From NCBI GenBank assembly GCA_021613375.1, contig CM038725.1, positions 13,628,589 through 13,692,588 of the forward strand: DNA of 64,000 nucleotides. The letters are read 5' to 3'. Below, in pieces: positions 11,688 to 24,436 of this stretch (position 1 is the stretch's first letter; each line of letters begins with the position of its first letter). Below the pieces are notes generated by a model that searched no databases, was not told the DNA's origin, and worked only from the letters and a program-made list of their open reading frames with translations. Origin of the DNA: Megaleporinus macrocephalus. Taxonomy: Eukaryota > Chordata > Actinopteri > Characiformes > Anostomidae. The translations under genes and the position numbers were made by a program.

Positions 11688-12165
11688 CACTACTGTGCAA
11701 AAGTCACCTAGGCACCTAAACTGTTTGTTCGAAAGCCTTTTAATAATAATAACTTTAATAAGTGTATTTTCACCAGTAAGAACCCACGATATCATTAGAA
11801 CAGATACAAATAATCATTGTACACCAGTTTGAACAAAGTGTAGTTCCAGATTTCTCCTGGACGCCACAGACATTGTATAAATGTATTCAGTTCCTTCAGC
11901 AGCAATCTTGATTTAGCTTAATGAAGTACTGAGCAGTTTAAGCAGGTATTAGATGAGAACTGTAAATAATACTGTGTTGTTTCCACAATGAGAAGCTTGG
12001 AAAGGGTTAAATAAACACACTGACACATGTAAAAGCACTACTTACTGTATTAATACTTTGAATATTTAAATTATAAAACGTTTTGTAGAGCAAAAAAAGC
12101 TTCCTGTCTGAAAAAAAATATTTTTTTAATATAATAAAGTATCAAATGCCTTTTGCACAATACTG
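11688..12165. mobile_element. Mariner-type MITE (478 bp)
   Basis: The termini are CACTACTGTGCAAAAGTC (11688-11705) and, on the opposite strand, CAGTATTGTGCAAAAGGC (12165 back to 12148). They are flanked by TA at 11686-11687 and 12166-12167, the Tc1/mariner target duplication. The interior is non-coding and AT-rich, so the copy was non-autonomous. Confidence 0.7.
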
Positions 12166-12616
12166 TAGGTAGAATTTTAAAATGAGTTCTTTAATGGGAA
12201 ACCAGTTTTGTTGCAGATATAAAATTATGAAATAATTGTAATATGATTCTAATATTCTATAAGATTCAGACAGTTTGTAAAAAGCTGTAAAATAAATGAA
12301 TAAATTCAAAGTGGTGAACAGATAAATTTCCTCAGACAGAGAAAGCTGTATTATGAGAATCAGCATTAGAAAACATTTGGGTTTTGTTTGTTGTTAAGAT
12401 GCCTCAACATTTCAGCAGAAAAAATGAATTAAGTTGTATTTCTATCAACTACGATTATACAAAAAACTGATGTAGGCTACCGTGTTTAGGCTACCTGCAT
12501 CAAAACGGGTGAGGCAGAGAGATTTACTCTGTATGATATAAGTAGAATATTTTTACAGCCATTTGCCACTTGTTATCTCTCTGACACCCGATATCGTCCA
12601 CTTTGATGAAGCTGCA

Positions 12617-12703
12617 GTTGGCTTCTTATTAAAATTTCCCACTCCACCTTAAATGGCACTAGAAAGTTCGTGCCGCACCATTTAAGGTGGAACGGGAAAT
12701 TCA
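12617..12703. mobile_element. Foldback MITE, copy A
   Basis: A 24 bp inverted repeat with two mismatches, AATTTCCC...CCTTAAATGG (12633-12656) against 12678-12701, encloses a 21 nt loop. The upstream word GTTGGCTT (12617-12624) is shared with copy C (45814-45959), and the CCACCTTAAATGG core is shared with copy B (18051-18211). Confidence 0.6.
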
Positions 12704-13244
12704 GATAAAAATCTTAGGATTAGGCGTTTCAGGATGATTGAACCGTCTGTAGGGTCACTCGTTTCCAGTCAGTGCACTTGTTCCAGCTGATAAGAGAATC
12801 GCCATTGTGATACACAGGCAGGCCACTCAGGCGGCGTATAGGGTAGTGGGTAAAGCGTCTGGTGTAACAACAGTTCACTGTTGTGTATATACGCTGCTGG
12901 AACGGAATCATGTGCCTTACAGTCTGAGTGTAAAAACTCTTTTTGCGTTAGGCTGGGTGTTTGTTCAAATTCCTTTTTTTTTTCTGTTCAGGTATTTTAT
13001 TTGCACATTTTCAAATTTTTTTACATTTTGTTGAATAGAAACCCTGTGTGTGTCTTGACCTCATCTTTACCAAAATGCTTTAAACTATCATGTTTGGTCT
13101 ATTTTAGAACCTCTCAGTCTACACTGTATAACTCATTGTTGAATAGCATTTGTTAATATGTGAATGGTAGTGTAGCAGTTTCCGGTTAGACTGTGTTTGT
13201 AATGTAAGAGAGAGCTGTAGACCACTGCATCACCAGCTGCTCAC

Positions 13245-13606
13245 TGCTGATCAGCCTAAACATTAAAACCCATCTACTTGTATCTATGGTCTTTGTCCAG
13301 CAGCACTGCTGTGTCTGATCCACTAGTATCAGCACAACACACACAAACTCACCACCACCAAGTCAGTGTCTGTCACGGCAGTGCTGAGAATGACTCACCA
13401 CCTATATTATACCTGCTCTGTGGGGGTCCTGACCATTGGAGAACAGTGGGATACAGGGCTGGCAAACATATACAGAGAATTAGATGGACTACAGTCTGTA
13501 AGAATAGAAGTACAAAGTGCTCCTAGATGGTAAGTGGAGCTGATATAATGGACAGTGAGTGCAGATACCAGGAGGTGGGTTTAATGTTATAGCTGGTCAG
13601 TGTGTA
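13245..13606. mobile_element. Tc1-like non-autonomous element with related ends
   Basis: The left end ctgatcagcctaaacatt (13248-13265) and right end aatgttatagctggtcagtg (13582-13601) are inverted and similar, giving imperfect terminal repeats. The interior carries gctgtgtctgatccactag, cagtgctgagaatgac and gtaagtggagctgat. Other fragments of the family are at 11398-11612, 14520-14614 and 32604-33075. No transposase is present. Confidence 0.6.
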
Positions 13607-13699
13607 ACCAAATTGGTAGTATTGCGTTCACATTGTGTAGCCCTAGTGTGCTTGATGGTTTGAATCTGTATGCATACACAGCCAGAGAGTTAGCACTAT

Positions 13700-14060
13700 C
13701 AGCCGTTTGTGTTGAAGAAGTGTGCTCTTGTGATAAGGCGCTGACCCCGGTGGCCGCTGGCCATCTGGATGGATCGCTAGCACTGAGCATCTGCAGAAGC
13801 CCTTTGTCAGGAGAGAGGGAGAGAAAGACGAGAGAGCTAAGCAGATTCTGCCCCGTGCTGCTGTTCAGGGCCCATAGCCGACACATGGATCACTGTAATT
13901 ACGGGGCAGGCCAGGGCCGGTTATTAGTTTAAGGAATGTCAGGAGCGTATATCAAACCTAATTTGCTCCGGAGCTTGAGAGGTCACTCATCTTCCTCTGC
14001 CTCACTGCCTCTTTGGCCGGAGCAGCGGGGTGGATAGCCTCTATGAACACACAAAGGAAG
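13700..14060. promoter_or_regulatory. Candidate conserved non-coding element
   Basis: A GC-richer, non-repetitive block in AT-rich DNA. Frames are open on both strands (13600-13932 and 13587-13886), yet there is no acceptor/donor pair around a coding-like segment. I infer non-coding constraint; alignment would decide. Confidence 0.3.
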
Positions 14061-14519
14061 AGATAGGATTCGCTTTTGTTTCTTTCTGTGCTTTGAGGTG
14101 TCCAGTAAGCTTTTCCAGGTTACGGTAATGCCGAGCACAGCTTTCAAAGAGAAATCAAGGTTTTTCAGTGGGGATGGTAAACTTCATATGCTTGTTTGTA
14201 AGAAATAATTCTTAAGGTTGAGACAAACCCCCATTACACACTCCAGTTTCACACTCACAAGGCTCGACATGGCTAGCATTAAAGGCAAGCTTATGACCAG
14301 ATCCTAATAGGTCTGGACAGTAGACCTTTGATGCTAGCCTCCAGATTGCTTATTAATGAAGTAGTTTGAGCTTCAGAAGGACAGTCACCTCATTAAACCC
14401 ACTATAAAAGAGTGTTAAATACTGAGCTACAGTTACTGATTGGAGCTGACAATACTTCTTTTGTCAGTGTGTGCTAGAAGAAATCAATCAGTAAAACCTT
14501 TATCTTGGCTATATATATA

Positions 14520-14613
14520 TAAGACAAACTACAGTTAGTAAAACTCCAAATTTCTCCTAAATGGTCAGTGGAGCAGACAAAATAGACAATGAATGTAGAA
14601 ACAACATACACTG

Positions 14614-14614
<1 letters not shown>
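14520..14614. mobile_element. Fragment of the repeat family at 13245-13606
   Basis: The stretch ctacagttagtaaaactcc, aatggtcagtggagcagac, aaaatagacaatgaatgtag follows the right half of the 13245-13606 element. It then runs straight into a TA microsatellite. Confidence 0.5.
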
Positions 14615-14698
<84 letters not shown>

Positions 14699-14738
14699 TT
14701 ATATATATATAATGTGTTTATATATATATATATATATA
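14615..14738. repeat. (TA)n/(TG)n compound microsatellite
   Basis: About 35 TA units, then a short TG run (14685-14697), then further TA tracts. Confidence 0.95.
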
Positions 14739-14789
14739 GACATATGTTTTGTTTTATTTCATTTGCATTCAAAATAGCAGTTAAGTGCA

Positions 14790-15380
14790 ACACCATCTAC
14801 TACAAGGAGAAAGTCCAAAGAAAATAGTGAAAAAAATCTAACTATTGTTCAAAGTCTTTTTATAGTACAGAGAGAAAGTGAGACTCTAGTATGGTAGACC
14901 ACCAAAACTAACTATCAGATAAATAGTACTTAAAGCTTTCATCATTGAAAGAGAGAGAGAAGAACAGGTGTCTCTGTCCATGTTTCCACTGTGAGAAGAC
15001 ACCTTAACACTACGAGTCTAAAAGTATATATAGCTGCCAGTAGTGAGAAAAGAAAAAAATTGCAAATCAAAGAACAAAACTGATCCCTCCAGTGTCTAGA
15101 CATCACTGAATATGTGCTTGTGATTACTTGGATTGTAAGAAGAATAATGGATCCAAGTGCAAAAAATATCCAAAAACAGATTTAAAATTTAACACCAGTC
15201 TGCAGAAAAGAACAGAAACTGTAATAAAGAAAAGATGTGGACACAATAAATACTGAAACAAGGTCATTGGCTCTTGAAGCTTTTGTGTACAATTTTGTAT
15301 AAAATATGTTAAACAATTAAATAAATAAATAAATGAATAAATAAATAAAGGTTGTCACTATTTTTTCCACAGTGTAATAT
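14790..15380. mobile_element. Possible decayed DNA-transposon interior
   Basis: Words such as ggatccaagtgcaaaaaat (15149-15167), accagtctgcagaaaagaac (15193-15212) and a terminal (AATA)n stretch (15317-15350) resemble the interior of a Tc1/mariner-like fish repeat. No ends or open frame remain. The assignment is weak. Confidence 0.3.
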
Positions 15381-15931
15381 GTTTTAAAAAGGAACTGGTG
15401 AATTAACTGCAGTGGCTTGTTTAATGTTACAATCAGTTGCAATTGAGTTTAATAGTATGAACTTGTTCTTTCATAAGTTTATATCGGTACACTTGGATGT
15501 TGTAATATTATGCTTTGTGATCTTGTGCTGAGTCTCAAAAACACAGTTTAGATCTTTAACTAATAGTTGAGATAGAAAGACTTGTGATAGACAGTGGCTC
15601 ATTTAAGTTGTGTTTAAAAGCGCTGACCACTGGATAGCAGTGTTGAGATAGCAGACTGCTCCAATGTAAAGAAGTAGCATAAGGCCGCACTGCTAACATT
15701 AGCATTAGCACATGTATACATACGGTGGATATTGAATCGTACCTGTTGTATCATGATACCGATCACCAGATCATTGCCAGTACAGCCCTAGTGGGTGATA
15801 TGGCACAAATATAACATAGCAGTACATCTACATGATACATGTGATGCGTGACAATATGTAGTTTTGATTAATTGTGACAGACACAAAAAAAAGAACCAGA
15901 AATGCTGCTTTTAAAAATTCTTAAAACTATG

Positions 15932-15933
<2 letters not shown>

Positions 15934-16013
<80 letters not shown>

Positions 16014-16031
16014 TTATTTATTTATTTATTT
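15934..16031. repeat. (TA)n followed by (TTTA)n
   Basis: About 37 TA units change abruptly to TTTA units at 16008. The following 100 bp are also almost pure A/T. Confidence 0.95.
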
Positions 16032-16129
16032 TTATTGTAATATATATTATATATTAAAAATATAATATAATATTATATAATAAAATATAATATATATTTT
16101 ATTTACGAACCGTGATGCATTAAATCTAG

Positions 16130-17719
16130 TTATATAGGACTAATTGTGTATTGGATACAGGACTAATTGTGCTCTCTGTGTAATGAAACAGTTAGCTTTA
16201 GTGCTAATCTTGTCTGTAATGATATGTAATATGACATAATTTATGAAAATATTGACCACCAAACTAATGTGTAAGTAGTTTTTCTGCTTGCATTTGTTTA
16301 TTCATTGTATTTATGGGAAAAAATCGAATTAATCATATCAAGACTTCATGAAGCACAGAACGCTTGCCTAAAGAATCCACTCATACTGAGGTCAGAGATT
16401 TACAATCCCAAGAATTTTATTAGCTTGAAGCAGATGAAGTGTATTTTCTAAATATATGAGTATATCAGGTCTGAAGGTTGAACTGATCCTATTTGAAATG
16501 CAGAATCTCAGTGCGAGCAGTAGCTTCACTCCTCATGCTATATCCACACAATCGATGCAATGAGTATGACAGGAGCTCTCGTAATACATTCATTATTTAT
16601 GGGGGGTTTTGGAAATGCTGGGGCATTAAATTTGAATGCTTTTGCAGCTTGCAGCTGAAGTACAGGCCTGTGTGTTGCTGTGTAGACTCACCTGCTCTAG
16701 TAAAAAAATAGTTGTAAATGGAAAATTCTCATGCAAATAGTGTTGGTTTGCAGATGTCCTGGATTTTGTCTGCTGTTTCTTATTTAGCTTATTTTAAGTC
16801 TCAGTCTACGCTGCTGATAAAAGCACTGAGTAGTTTTATTTTAACTGTTTTTCACTCATCGCTCACTTAAACAAACAGAAATTCAGATTGAAGGTTGCAA
16901 ACTGTCTGTCTAGACCATGTTTGTGTGTGTGAGTAGAAAGAGAAAATCTTTTATAGGGATTTACATTTGATGTCTTTGTGTTACAAATAGGAAAAAAAAT
17001 CACAGTTTTCATTACTTAACATCAAAACAAATTGAAAAGCGTGGACACAACGCTGAATGCAATGTCAGAAAAATGACAAGTAAAATATCTAATGTAAGTA
17101 GAACGTATTGTAGAATATGTAATGACATATATTGGAATTACATTTGTATGTGAAAAAGCACCCCCTGGTCAAATTCTGTTTTGTTGATTGTGAAGTTCAA
17201 ATATTCTCTACAAAGAACACAAGCCTGCACATTTTAATGCACGATTGTCGTTTATTTGCTGTATAAAACTGGTCTGTTGGCTGTGCTGAATTTATAAATA
17301 AAAAAAGCAGAAAAATTAAGTATGTTCTCTGTAGAGAATGTGTTACATTTTTATTTTTTTTACTTGAAAGATCAACAAAATGTGTCATTTGACTGCGAGT
17401 ACATAGTACAGCAAAATAAAAACAGTAACTTGTGTACTGCATGTACAGGAGTTATGGCGAAACCATGTTTCTAAACAGGATTAATTAGGGTTGTGTGATG
17501 TGATGAAGTGTATCACAATAGATTAATGATATAAAAATTTAATATCATATAGCGACCAAAATGATCACAGTCTATCAGTTATGTCACAGCATTGTTAAAA
17601 TGTTCAAATCATTCCACAAAGTTTTGTATTCAACACCACAAATAAAGTTAGTAACATTGTTTACTTTTTGATTTCCTAAATATTAAAATAACAATATTGT
17701 GAATACCTCACTCGTGCAC
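16130..17719. other. Gene-free DNA
   Basis: No exon was recognised. At 17488-17520 a tagggttgtgtgatgtgatg word resembles the ends of the hAT relic at 23242-24436, but a partner end was not located. Confidence 0.35.
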
Positions 17720-17840
17720 ACACTCTTACTCTAAACTGCTTATACTTCTGGATCGCTGGGGTTGCTGCAGCCCACCCCTGTGCTCATTGGGCTGAAGGCA
17801 GGAAACACACTGGACAGGCGGTCAGTCCATTTCAGACAGC
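17720..17840. mobile_element. LINE-type 3' end fragment
   Basis: ctaaactgcttatacttctgg (17732-17752), gggttgctgcagcccac (17759-17775), gggctgaaggcagg (17790-17802) and acactggacaggcggtcag (17806-17825) match the same retroposon terminus as 9786-9885, degraded. Confidence 0.45.
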
Positions 17841-18050
17841 CGTTATGTTACATTAACATTTCTAAATTGTGCATTTCCATAACAGGTGGCACATTGTGGC
17901 TGTAAAAATGGTTCAAACATGAGATAATTGAAAGGTTTTATTGTGTTTTAATGTTAATTCTGTAGCGACTCCACTTAATATTACTGCTTACCTCCTGATA
18001 AGCTGAAATAGCCTATCAATTTTTTTTAACTAATTAAAGATGGCTTCCTG

Positions 18051-18211
18051 TTTGCCAGTTTCTTGTGTGATTTTTTTTATTATTATTATTTTTTTTTCTT
18101 TCTACGATCCACCTTAAATGGACCTGCTGTTACATCCTGACACCTGAGGCATCATAATAACTGTAGTGTCATTTGAGGTGGAATAGAAAAATCAAACAAG
18201 AGACTGGCGAA
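18051..18211. mobile_element. Foldback MITE, copy B
   Basis: The outer inverted ends tttgccagtttcttgtgtga (18051-18070) and 18192-18211 match at about 22 of 25 positions. The inner core ccaccttaaatgg (18109-18121) pairs with catttgaggtgg (18170-18181). It is related to copies at 12617-12703 and 45814-45959. Confidence 0.6.
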
Positions 18212-18959
18212 TAACTTTTAATGTTGTTTTAAGGCCAGTGGGCTTATTGATAAGGAGATTGAAGCTATCCAAACATATATTACCTAGACTTATATGTACA
18301 GTTCTACCTCATATAAATACAGATATGACAACAACGTAGCACAACAAATTCTCTTAGATTTGTTCCATAACAGCATCACTGGATTTCACCATGTTTGCTT
18401 TCTAACTTTGGTTGATGGTGGACAGTATTTATTGGGAGTTTTGTGGTAATCAACTATAGTTTTAATGATTTAGCATTTGAAATGATGACACTAACCATTG
18501 AGACTTTTACTGTGGTTTACCAATAAATGTACACGTAAATAAGTAAACAAGCATAAAGGTAAATACAGAATGTATGTCAAGTTTCTAAGGTTTGATAAGT
18601 TGGAGCAGACAAAAAAAGATGCTGTTGAAACCTGTAAATACAGACATTTATCACTGCACTAATCCACTGCACTAGTTACACAGAGCTTATTACGCTTGCT
18701 TTTGTAATAAAACATGCAGGAAAGCTTACTTTGCCTTAATATATCACATATTATCATATTTGTCATATTAAACCTCCTCCAGATTAATTTTTATTACCTT
18801 TTCTCCTGTCCTTTCACCTTTTCCTGTGTAATCATCACTACAGGCTAATGTTGCTGATGTTGCACTGAATACAATATTCCCTCAACAGCATTGCACTTGA
18901 TAAATACCTCCACTAACAAACAGGACAGTTGTACGCTTCCCCCTCTCCCCCTTTGTTTT
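18212..18959. other. Gene-free AT-rich DNA
   Basis: No coding, RNA or repeat signature was recognised. Confidence 0.4.
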
Positions 18960-19320
18960 AACGCATTCCTTTGAACTCTGGCTGCCTTTGACCGTTGTCT
19001 GTCGGCTTTATGCTAATGCACCGCCCCGGTGACAACGGCTGCCAGGTGGCCTCAAAGGCGGCCAGTGGGGCTGCCATCCCTGTGAAGGCTGATTGAAAGC
19101 TTGATGGTTGCCCTGGAGCCTGGAGAGGGGAGAGAGGAGGCCAGGAAAAGGGCTCTCTCTCCCCCAGTGGCGAGCGAGCGTCCTGCGCGGATCAGAGGAA
19201 TGCACCAGATGGTGAGCTTGGCATAGCCACACGGGCGCAAGGGAACGGCGGCCTTCATTCCGAAAACGCTCCACTGCCCATGCTATGTGTCTGGGGCCAC
19301 CTGCTGGGTTCATATACCTG
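18960..19320. promoter_or_regulatory. Candidate conserved non-coding element, GC-rich
   Basis: An abrupt GC-rich block with CpGs (ggcgagcgagcgtcctgcg near 19169-19187) in AT-rich surroundings. Overlapping minus-strand frames are open through it (19008-19313 and 19052-19258) but show low-complexity Arg/Pro/Ser composition and no domain. I infer regulatory DNA or a small CpG island. Confidence 0.3.
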
Positions 19321-20039
19321 AGCAGGAGAGAGGACTTTCTTTGTTTTCCCTTTGTTTTTCAGGCAGGACGTATATTTTTCCATATTTGGAGCTAAAATTC
19401 TTGGGGCTTGGTCTTTTTTTTTCATTTCCCCAAATATGTAGTCGGTCAGATATGTTTTGAGGCCTGTTTTTATGAATGTAGGCTAATGTAGCTATCAAGT
19501 AATAGAAGTTTATGACCGCCAAGTTGACATTGTGCAAACAGTGTGCCTAATTCACCATACGCTCGCTTCAGCCTGGGTTGAAATAGTAGTTAGTAAGTAA
19601 TTATGCAAATTATGCACTGTTATATAATAGACAACAATAGGTTAGTGTTAATTATTTAACAACATGTGTTCAGGCAAGTGTGTGATAATTTAGCCATGCA
19701 GTTTGCAGAGTGCTTACCTTATCGGCTATAAGCTTACATTATTATTGGACTACGTTAGCCTTGAAGCTTCAGTGCTGCAACACTAAAGAAGCAAACTTCG
19801 AACCCCAGGTCTTAGGAAATGCCAGCACTACAGATCTCTAAAGTAGTGCTCAGGTTCTCTTTAAATACTGCAAATTAATTTGCTGCTGTCGTGCCCTGTG
19901 GTAAACAAAAACATTCCAAAGCTGCTATGATTTGTTCTTTTGGACACTTTCCTCACCAGATTCTCTGAACTAAGTGGTCATCTAGTTATTGAAATACAAA
20001 TAATACTGCATTCGCTCACTTAAACAAAAATCAAAGAAT

Positions 20040-20440
20040 AGATTGTCAGTTCTGTGGATAGAAACAGTTTGTTAATGAGAGAGGTCAAGGGAGAATGGCC
20101 AGACTTGATCAAGCTTATAGCAACCAGATAGTCCAGGCTGGTGGAGGTGGTGTAATGGTACTGGGTTTTCTTGCCATACTATATGCATTACAATGAGTTC
20201 AGTATTCTTAAAAGTGGGTAGAAGACCTTTTTAATGGAACATCTATATCTTGAAAGGACACCTAAAGAAAATGCATATACTGGATGATGCAATCTTGGAC
20301 CTAAATCTTTTTTCTACATCTTGTGGAAGTGATGCTACAAAGAACTGAGTGTACGCGCTAAGGACCTCCTGCCCACTGAATTGATGTCTCATAAAAGTAA
20401 ATCGACTACTACTCCCAGCAACATCAGCAACTCAAACTGT
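20040..20440 (+). pseudogene. Internally deleted Tc1-like element
   Basis: The word gagaatggccagacttgatc (20090-20109) is followed by caggctggtggaggtggtg and taatggtactggg (20133-20165), which encodes a QAGGGGVMVLG-like segment. This parallels the GGGSVMVWG motif between the first and second catalytic aspartates of Tc1 transposases. In the intact family these segments are hundreds of bases apart, so the interior is deleted. Inactive. Confidence 0.5.
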
Positions 20441-21805
20441 CAAATGTTCTTTGGCAGTAGTACCCCTCAAAGCTTGCTGGTTTGTATGGGGGCTTTTTGG
20501 TGAGGTTTGAGTAAGTCTTTGGTAAGTCGTATGATTTCAGTTGAGTGCTGGTCTGTGAGTTGAGTGCTGACTTTTGACAGGTGGATATTATGGATAGCAT
20601 GTTCCTCATGGACAGGTATGTGAACATGATACATTGAGAACATAGTAGATCTGTTTGAACGGCAAACTTTAGAGAATGGATCAAGAAACTGGATGCTTTG
20701 TGTGAACTATTATCTTTATAGAGGTCTAGTTTGATACAACAGGTGACAAAGCTAACTTGTTGAGTTCACTCTGCATTCCAACTTTTTGTTCCACCTAAAA
20801 TGCTACCATATCAAAAAATGCTCATGCAGCTTATTACTGAAGAGAAACTACTGTTTACTCTTGACTACAGTTGAGCAGTAAATCAGCATACTGTCAGCTA
20901 CTGTCAGTGGATTTTCAAATTTTTTTTAATGGTGTGTTGGTCGTCTAGGGACTTTTTGGGGTTTTAGAAATATTTTTAACATAAAAAATATATACAGGCT
21001 ATAAATGCACCCTTCACACATACATGCCCGTGGGATTGATCAAACACTGCTCCATTGATTTACCACTGGTAATTGCAGTGCTTAGAGTGATTACTTCAGT
21101 ATCTTTCACCTAATGCTTCACAGAAGAGCTGAGTTCTTTGGGCAGCTTGTTCACTGGTGGGAAAAGGCTGTTTGTGTGTGGTTTGTCTTTAAATATTCCT
21201 GGTATGTAGTTCCCTGGTCCTGACAGGCTAGCTGTGAGGAGTGGAGGAAGAAATGTTTACTATGAAGGCCAATCTTGCGTGAGTGGTGAGCTTAGCATAC
21301 AGACTAGCCTCCTCCGGGGATTTAGCACACTCAGGGTTATGTTTGCATTTTTGCTCTCGAATGGTTTTGCCATATCTGCAGAAACGACAGCTACTTTGCA
21401 AGCACGGCTAGAAGGTTCAGTTTATTTTTGCCCATAAAAATAAAAGACATATAATTATTTATGATCACCATTTGTGACCATTGCTGAGATGCTGCTAATT
21501 GTGGTCATGTATATGACCAGGCATGTATAATTGAACAGTCTGTGCACTCTGTCTATCATAAGGTTGACTAAATAAAAGAATGCATAAGGATTGTTTAAAT
21601 GTTGTTGCTTATATAGAGTGAAGTAAACTGGAAAAAAACTTACCTGCCAGGGCTTTATTAAAATAATACAATAGCTTGCTAATCCCAATTTTTGGAGCTC
21701 CTAGTTTCCTGATTATCTCTTTTTCTTTCTTGGCGTGAGGAACAGATTTTGCCTTTTATATAGAATTATAAAATGCATTTGAAAAAAGGTTTGCCCATTG
21801 GTGGT
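20441..21805. other. Gene-free DNA
   Basis: No splice-flanked frame, RNA or element ends were recognised. Confidence 0.35.
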
Positions 21806-22325
21806 TTAAAGGAGCAATATGTAAGATGATACAACCTGTCAAATTCATACTTCAAACAAATAGGCGATGCTATGTCACCAGAAAGTTGCAGCATCCACCA
21901 TTATTGCAAGGAACAAGGAAATACACAGCCCCTCTCCTCCCTTGGTATGCTTCAATTTATATTATATAGTGTTTCCTACCAAACTTGGTTTTCTTGCCTG
22001 AAGCGGGCAGTGAGCTTCCTTTCTTTGAATGATCTAACCAGGAGCAGAACCTTCAACATGTAGGTTAGAATACACTGTCGGAGCAGTGCTGCTTCACTGT
22101 CCTCACGTGATGGACTGATTCGACTTGACACTACAGTGACTTGCTATCACCTCTTGGAATTACAAAGTGATGTTACGAAACAGGAAAGGGTGTGGTTAAC
22201 TCAGCATACCAGCTTTGGTAGATCTCTGCAACACTAAACATGAAAGTCTTCGATGTACTTCTCAAATTCTGTTGATAATTTTGTTACATTTTTTGGATAA
22301 AAAATCTTACATATTGCACCTTTAA
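21806..22325. mobile_element. MITE with TTAA-flanked 22 bp terminal repeats
   Basis: The left end TTAAAGGAGCAATATGTAAG (21806-21825) and the right end (22304-22325, the complement with one mismatch) form inverted repeats of about 22 bp. TTAA is present at both extremities, the target used by piggyBac and Kolobok elements. The interior has no transposase frame. Confidence 0.6.
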
Positions 22326-22329
22326 CCCA

Positions 22330-23241
22330 GTAATTTACATATTAAACCTTAAATGTCTTTCTGTTCAAACTGTCTGAGACCTTGGCCACATATTTGTATC
22401 AGTGTGGTATGAATTTATCATTTTCATTGGTTTTTAACAAAACAATAGAAAATTCAGTTCCGTGTGAATGTTCAATTAACAAACTATGTGGTAAAACCAA
22501 GTTTATACTCGTCAGTAAGGTTAGGCTTAAGTTTATGACCAAGATTAGGGACAGGAAAATGACATCTTACACAATTTAAAATATTGGAAACATTTACGTA
22601 AAATAAAGTCTGTGTAACTTTTGCACACGCCATATTATCTGTTTATTTATTTATTTATGTATTTATTAATACATATTGTTTATTTATCAATAAATATTAT
22701 TTATTATAAATGTGTTTAATTCAGCAGGTAAATACAAGTATATAACACTTCAGATGAACAGACCTCTATCAATAGCAAAATCGTTGCATATTAATAATTC
22801 ATTCATTTTTGCAATTATTCATTTTTACAAAAGGTGATACCATTAGAAGTTTTAACCATTTACTTGGTGACAGAAATAATATAAGCACCCAAGACAATGC
22901 TTTCTAGTGTTTTTTTTAAAGATAATATTATAATAATATTATTAAATTGGGTTTGTGTGCTGACATAACAGCAAGATTAATAGGCTGTTTATTAGATGTT
23001 AGCACGTCTGTCAGATGCTTTTGCCATATCTGCAAAAAAATGGCTTCATATAAAAACGAGCTTTAAAAGTAATATTGTCGCCATCATGTCATTTATTTTT
23101 ACAGTACTAAAGAAATCTGAAAGTCTTTACGTTGGTAATATTTGGTAATAAATGGACCAGAAGAAAACAAATGTATACTTTATTCATGTTTATTAAAGTT
23201 AAGGTCTTGTTTACTTCTCCTGTGAACTTACCACTTTGCAT
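22330..23241. other. Gene-free AT-rich DNA
   Basis: Contains a short (TTTA)n run (22640-22665); otherwise nothing was recognised. Confidence 0.4.
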
Positions 23242-23273
23242 TAGGGGTGTGCGATATATATCGTCTACAATAA

Positions 23274-23716
23274 TCATGGCTGGATTACTGACCGGGCCAG
23301 TGGGGCCAGCGCCCAGAGGCCCTTAAGGTCAGGGGGCCCTGAAAAGAAAACATTTTGCAATGCCTATCAACATTTATGATACAATATATTTTTATTTCTG
23401 AGGGCCCCCCATTTTAAGGATCCTCTGATTTTTAGGGACTTTGACCCCAGGGCCTCTTGGGGGCCCTAGCCATGTTTTTGGGTGCCCTAGCCATGCTTTT
23501 GGGCCCCTTATAAAAATGGACGTTGTGGCACTGCCCTGACTTCAATTTCTGGCTATTAGGGGTCCTAGGAAAGAGGGGGGCATAATTTTAGAGGGCCCTG
23601 GTTATGAGAGCCTCTACCAGGGGGCCCTAGAGAGGAGCAGGGCATACCATTAGAGGGCCCTTGATCACGAGGGGCGTGGGTTGGGGGGGCCCAGACTATC
23701 CTTAATCTGCCCTTGA
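23274..23716. mobile_element. GC-rich element nested in the hAT relic
   Basis: The left end TCATGGCTGGATTACTGA (23274-23291) and, inverted, TCAAGGGCAGATTAAGGA (23716 back to 23699) form imperfect terminal repeats. The interior is full of GGGGGCCC-type blocks. The outer hAT sequence resumes on both sides (tcgtctacaataa before, cgataatattgc after). Likely a short non-autonomous DNA transposon of unknown family. Confidence 0.5.
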
Positions 23717-23929
23717 CGATAATATTGCTGTGTTAACGATGTGTGAGCTGACACTATCGAGTACGCTACTGACTGAGAAAAACAACAATCAGAACATCTC
23801 GACTCCACGCGCTCACTACTTCATGATTTAGTATAGGCTGCTGCGAGTGCGCATCGAGAGTGCCCATACTGTGTGCTAGCATAGGCTAAAGCTAACATAG
23901 CTGCCTAAACAACACACTTAAAGCTGAAA

Positions 23930-24265
23930 ATGAGTGAACACACTGTACCAGGGGAAGAAACTCAGACACCGCCAGCCTCGCAGTCTACCACCTTAGATTT
24001 AACTCCTGGGTGAGGATCATCTTCACTCGCTTAAAGCTGGTTTGGATCTGAAAAGACTGACGTTGCTTAGAAGACGGCAGTTTACAGACTTTGTAAGAAA
24101 GCAGTCGTTAAAGATTGCTCCACAGAGAACCTGTTCCATCATCTCCCAACAAACTATGACTATGAAAAGCTTCGGGAGCATGTCGTCCAAGACAGACCTA
24201 AACTAGCTAAGGTGTCCATCAAACACACACTCAGCAAACTTCAGCAGAGTCTTTTACTAATATGA
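23930..24265 (+). pseudogene. Remnant of hAT transposase N-terminus (BED finger)
   Basis: From the ATG at 23930 the frame reads MSEHTVPGEETQ and stops after about 28 codons (TGA at about 24012). Shifted frames continue with a segment reading VYRLCKKAVVKDCSTENLF and then HH, which has the spacing of a BED zinc finger (Cys pair, conserved N-L-F-H-H). It ends with a helix-like KHTLSKLQQ segment before a stop at 24263-24265. One BED cysteine is not apparent. The catalytic part is missing, so this is a dead fragment. Confidence 0.5.
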
Positions 24266-24436
24266 CCCCTGGCTAATGGATATATGGATATTTATATCCT
24301 TTAAGAAGTGCAAACTAGTAAAATATAAGACTTTCACGAACACATTTTTAAATAATGCAAAATATCGTATATTATCGTTATCCACACAATTACAGAAACT
24401 ATAAATTACATTTTGGGTCAATATCACACAACCCTA

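Larger units (their letters stand above)
23242..24436 (+). mobile_element. Degenerate hAT element
   Basis: The ends are TAGGGGTGTGCGATAT (23242-23257) and, on the other strand, TAGGGTTGTGTGATAT (24436 back to 24421). The 8 bp flanks ctttgcat and ctttggag agree at five or six positions, as expected of an old hAT target duplication. The interior holds a decayed BED-finger coding start (23930-24265) and a second inserted element (23274-23716). Confidence 0.65.

Noticed and set aside
13600..13932. 110-codon frame as coding
   Set aside because: It overlaps the right end of a MITE and is matched by an open frame on the opposite strand.
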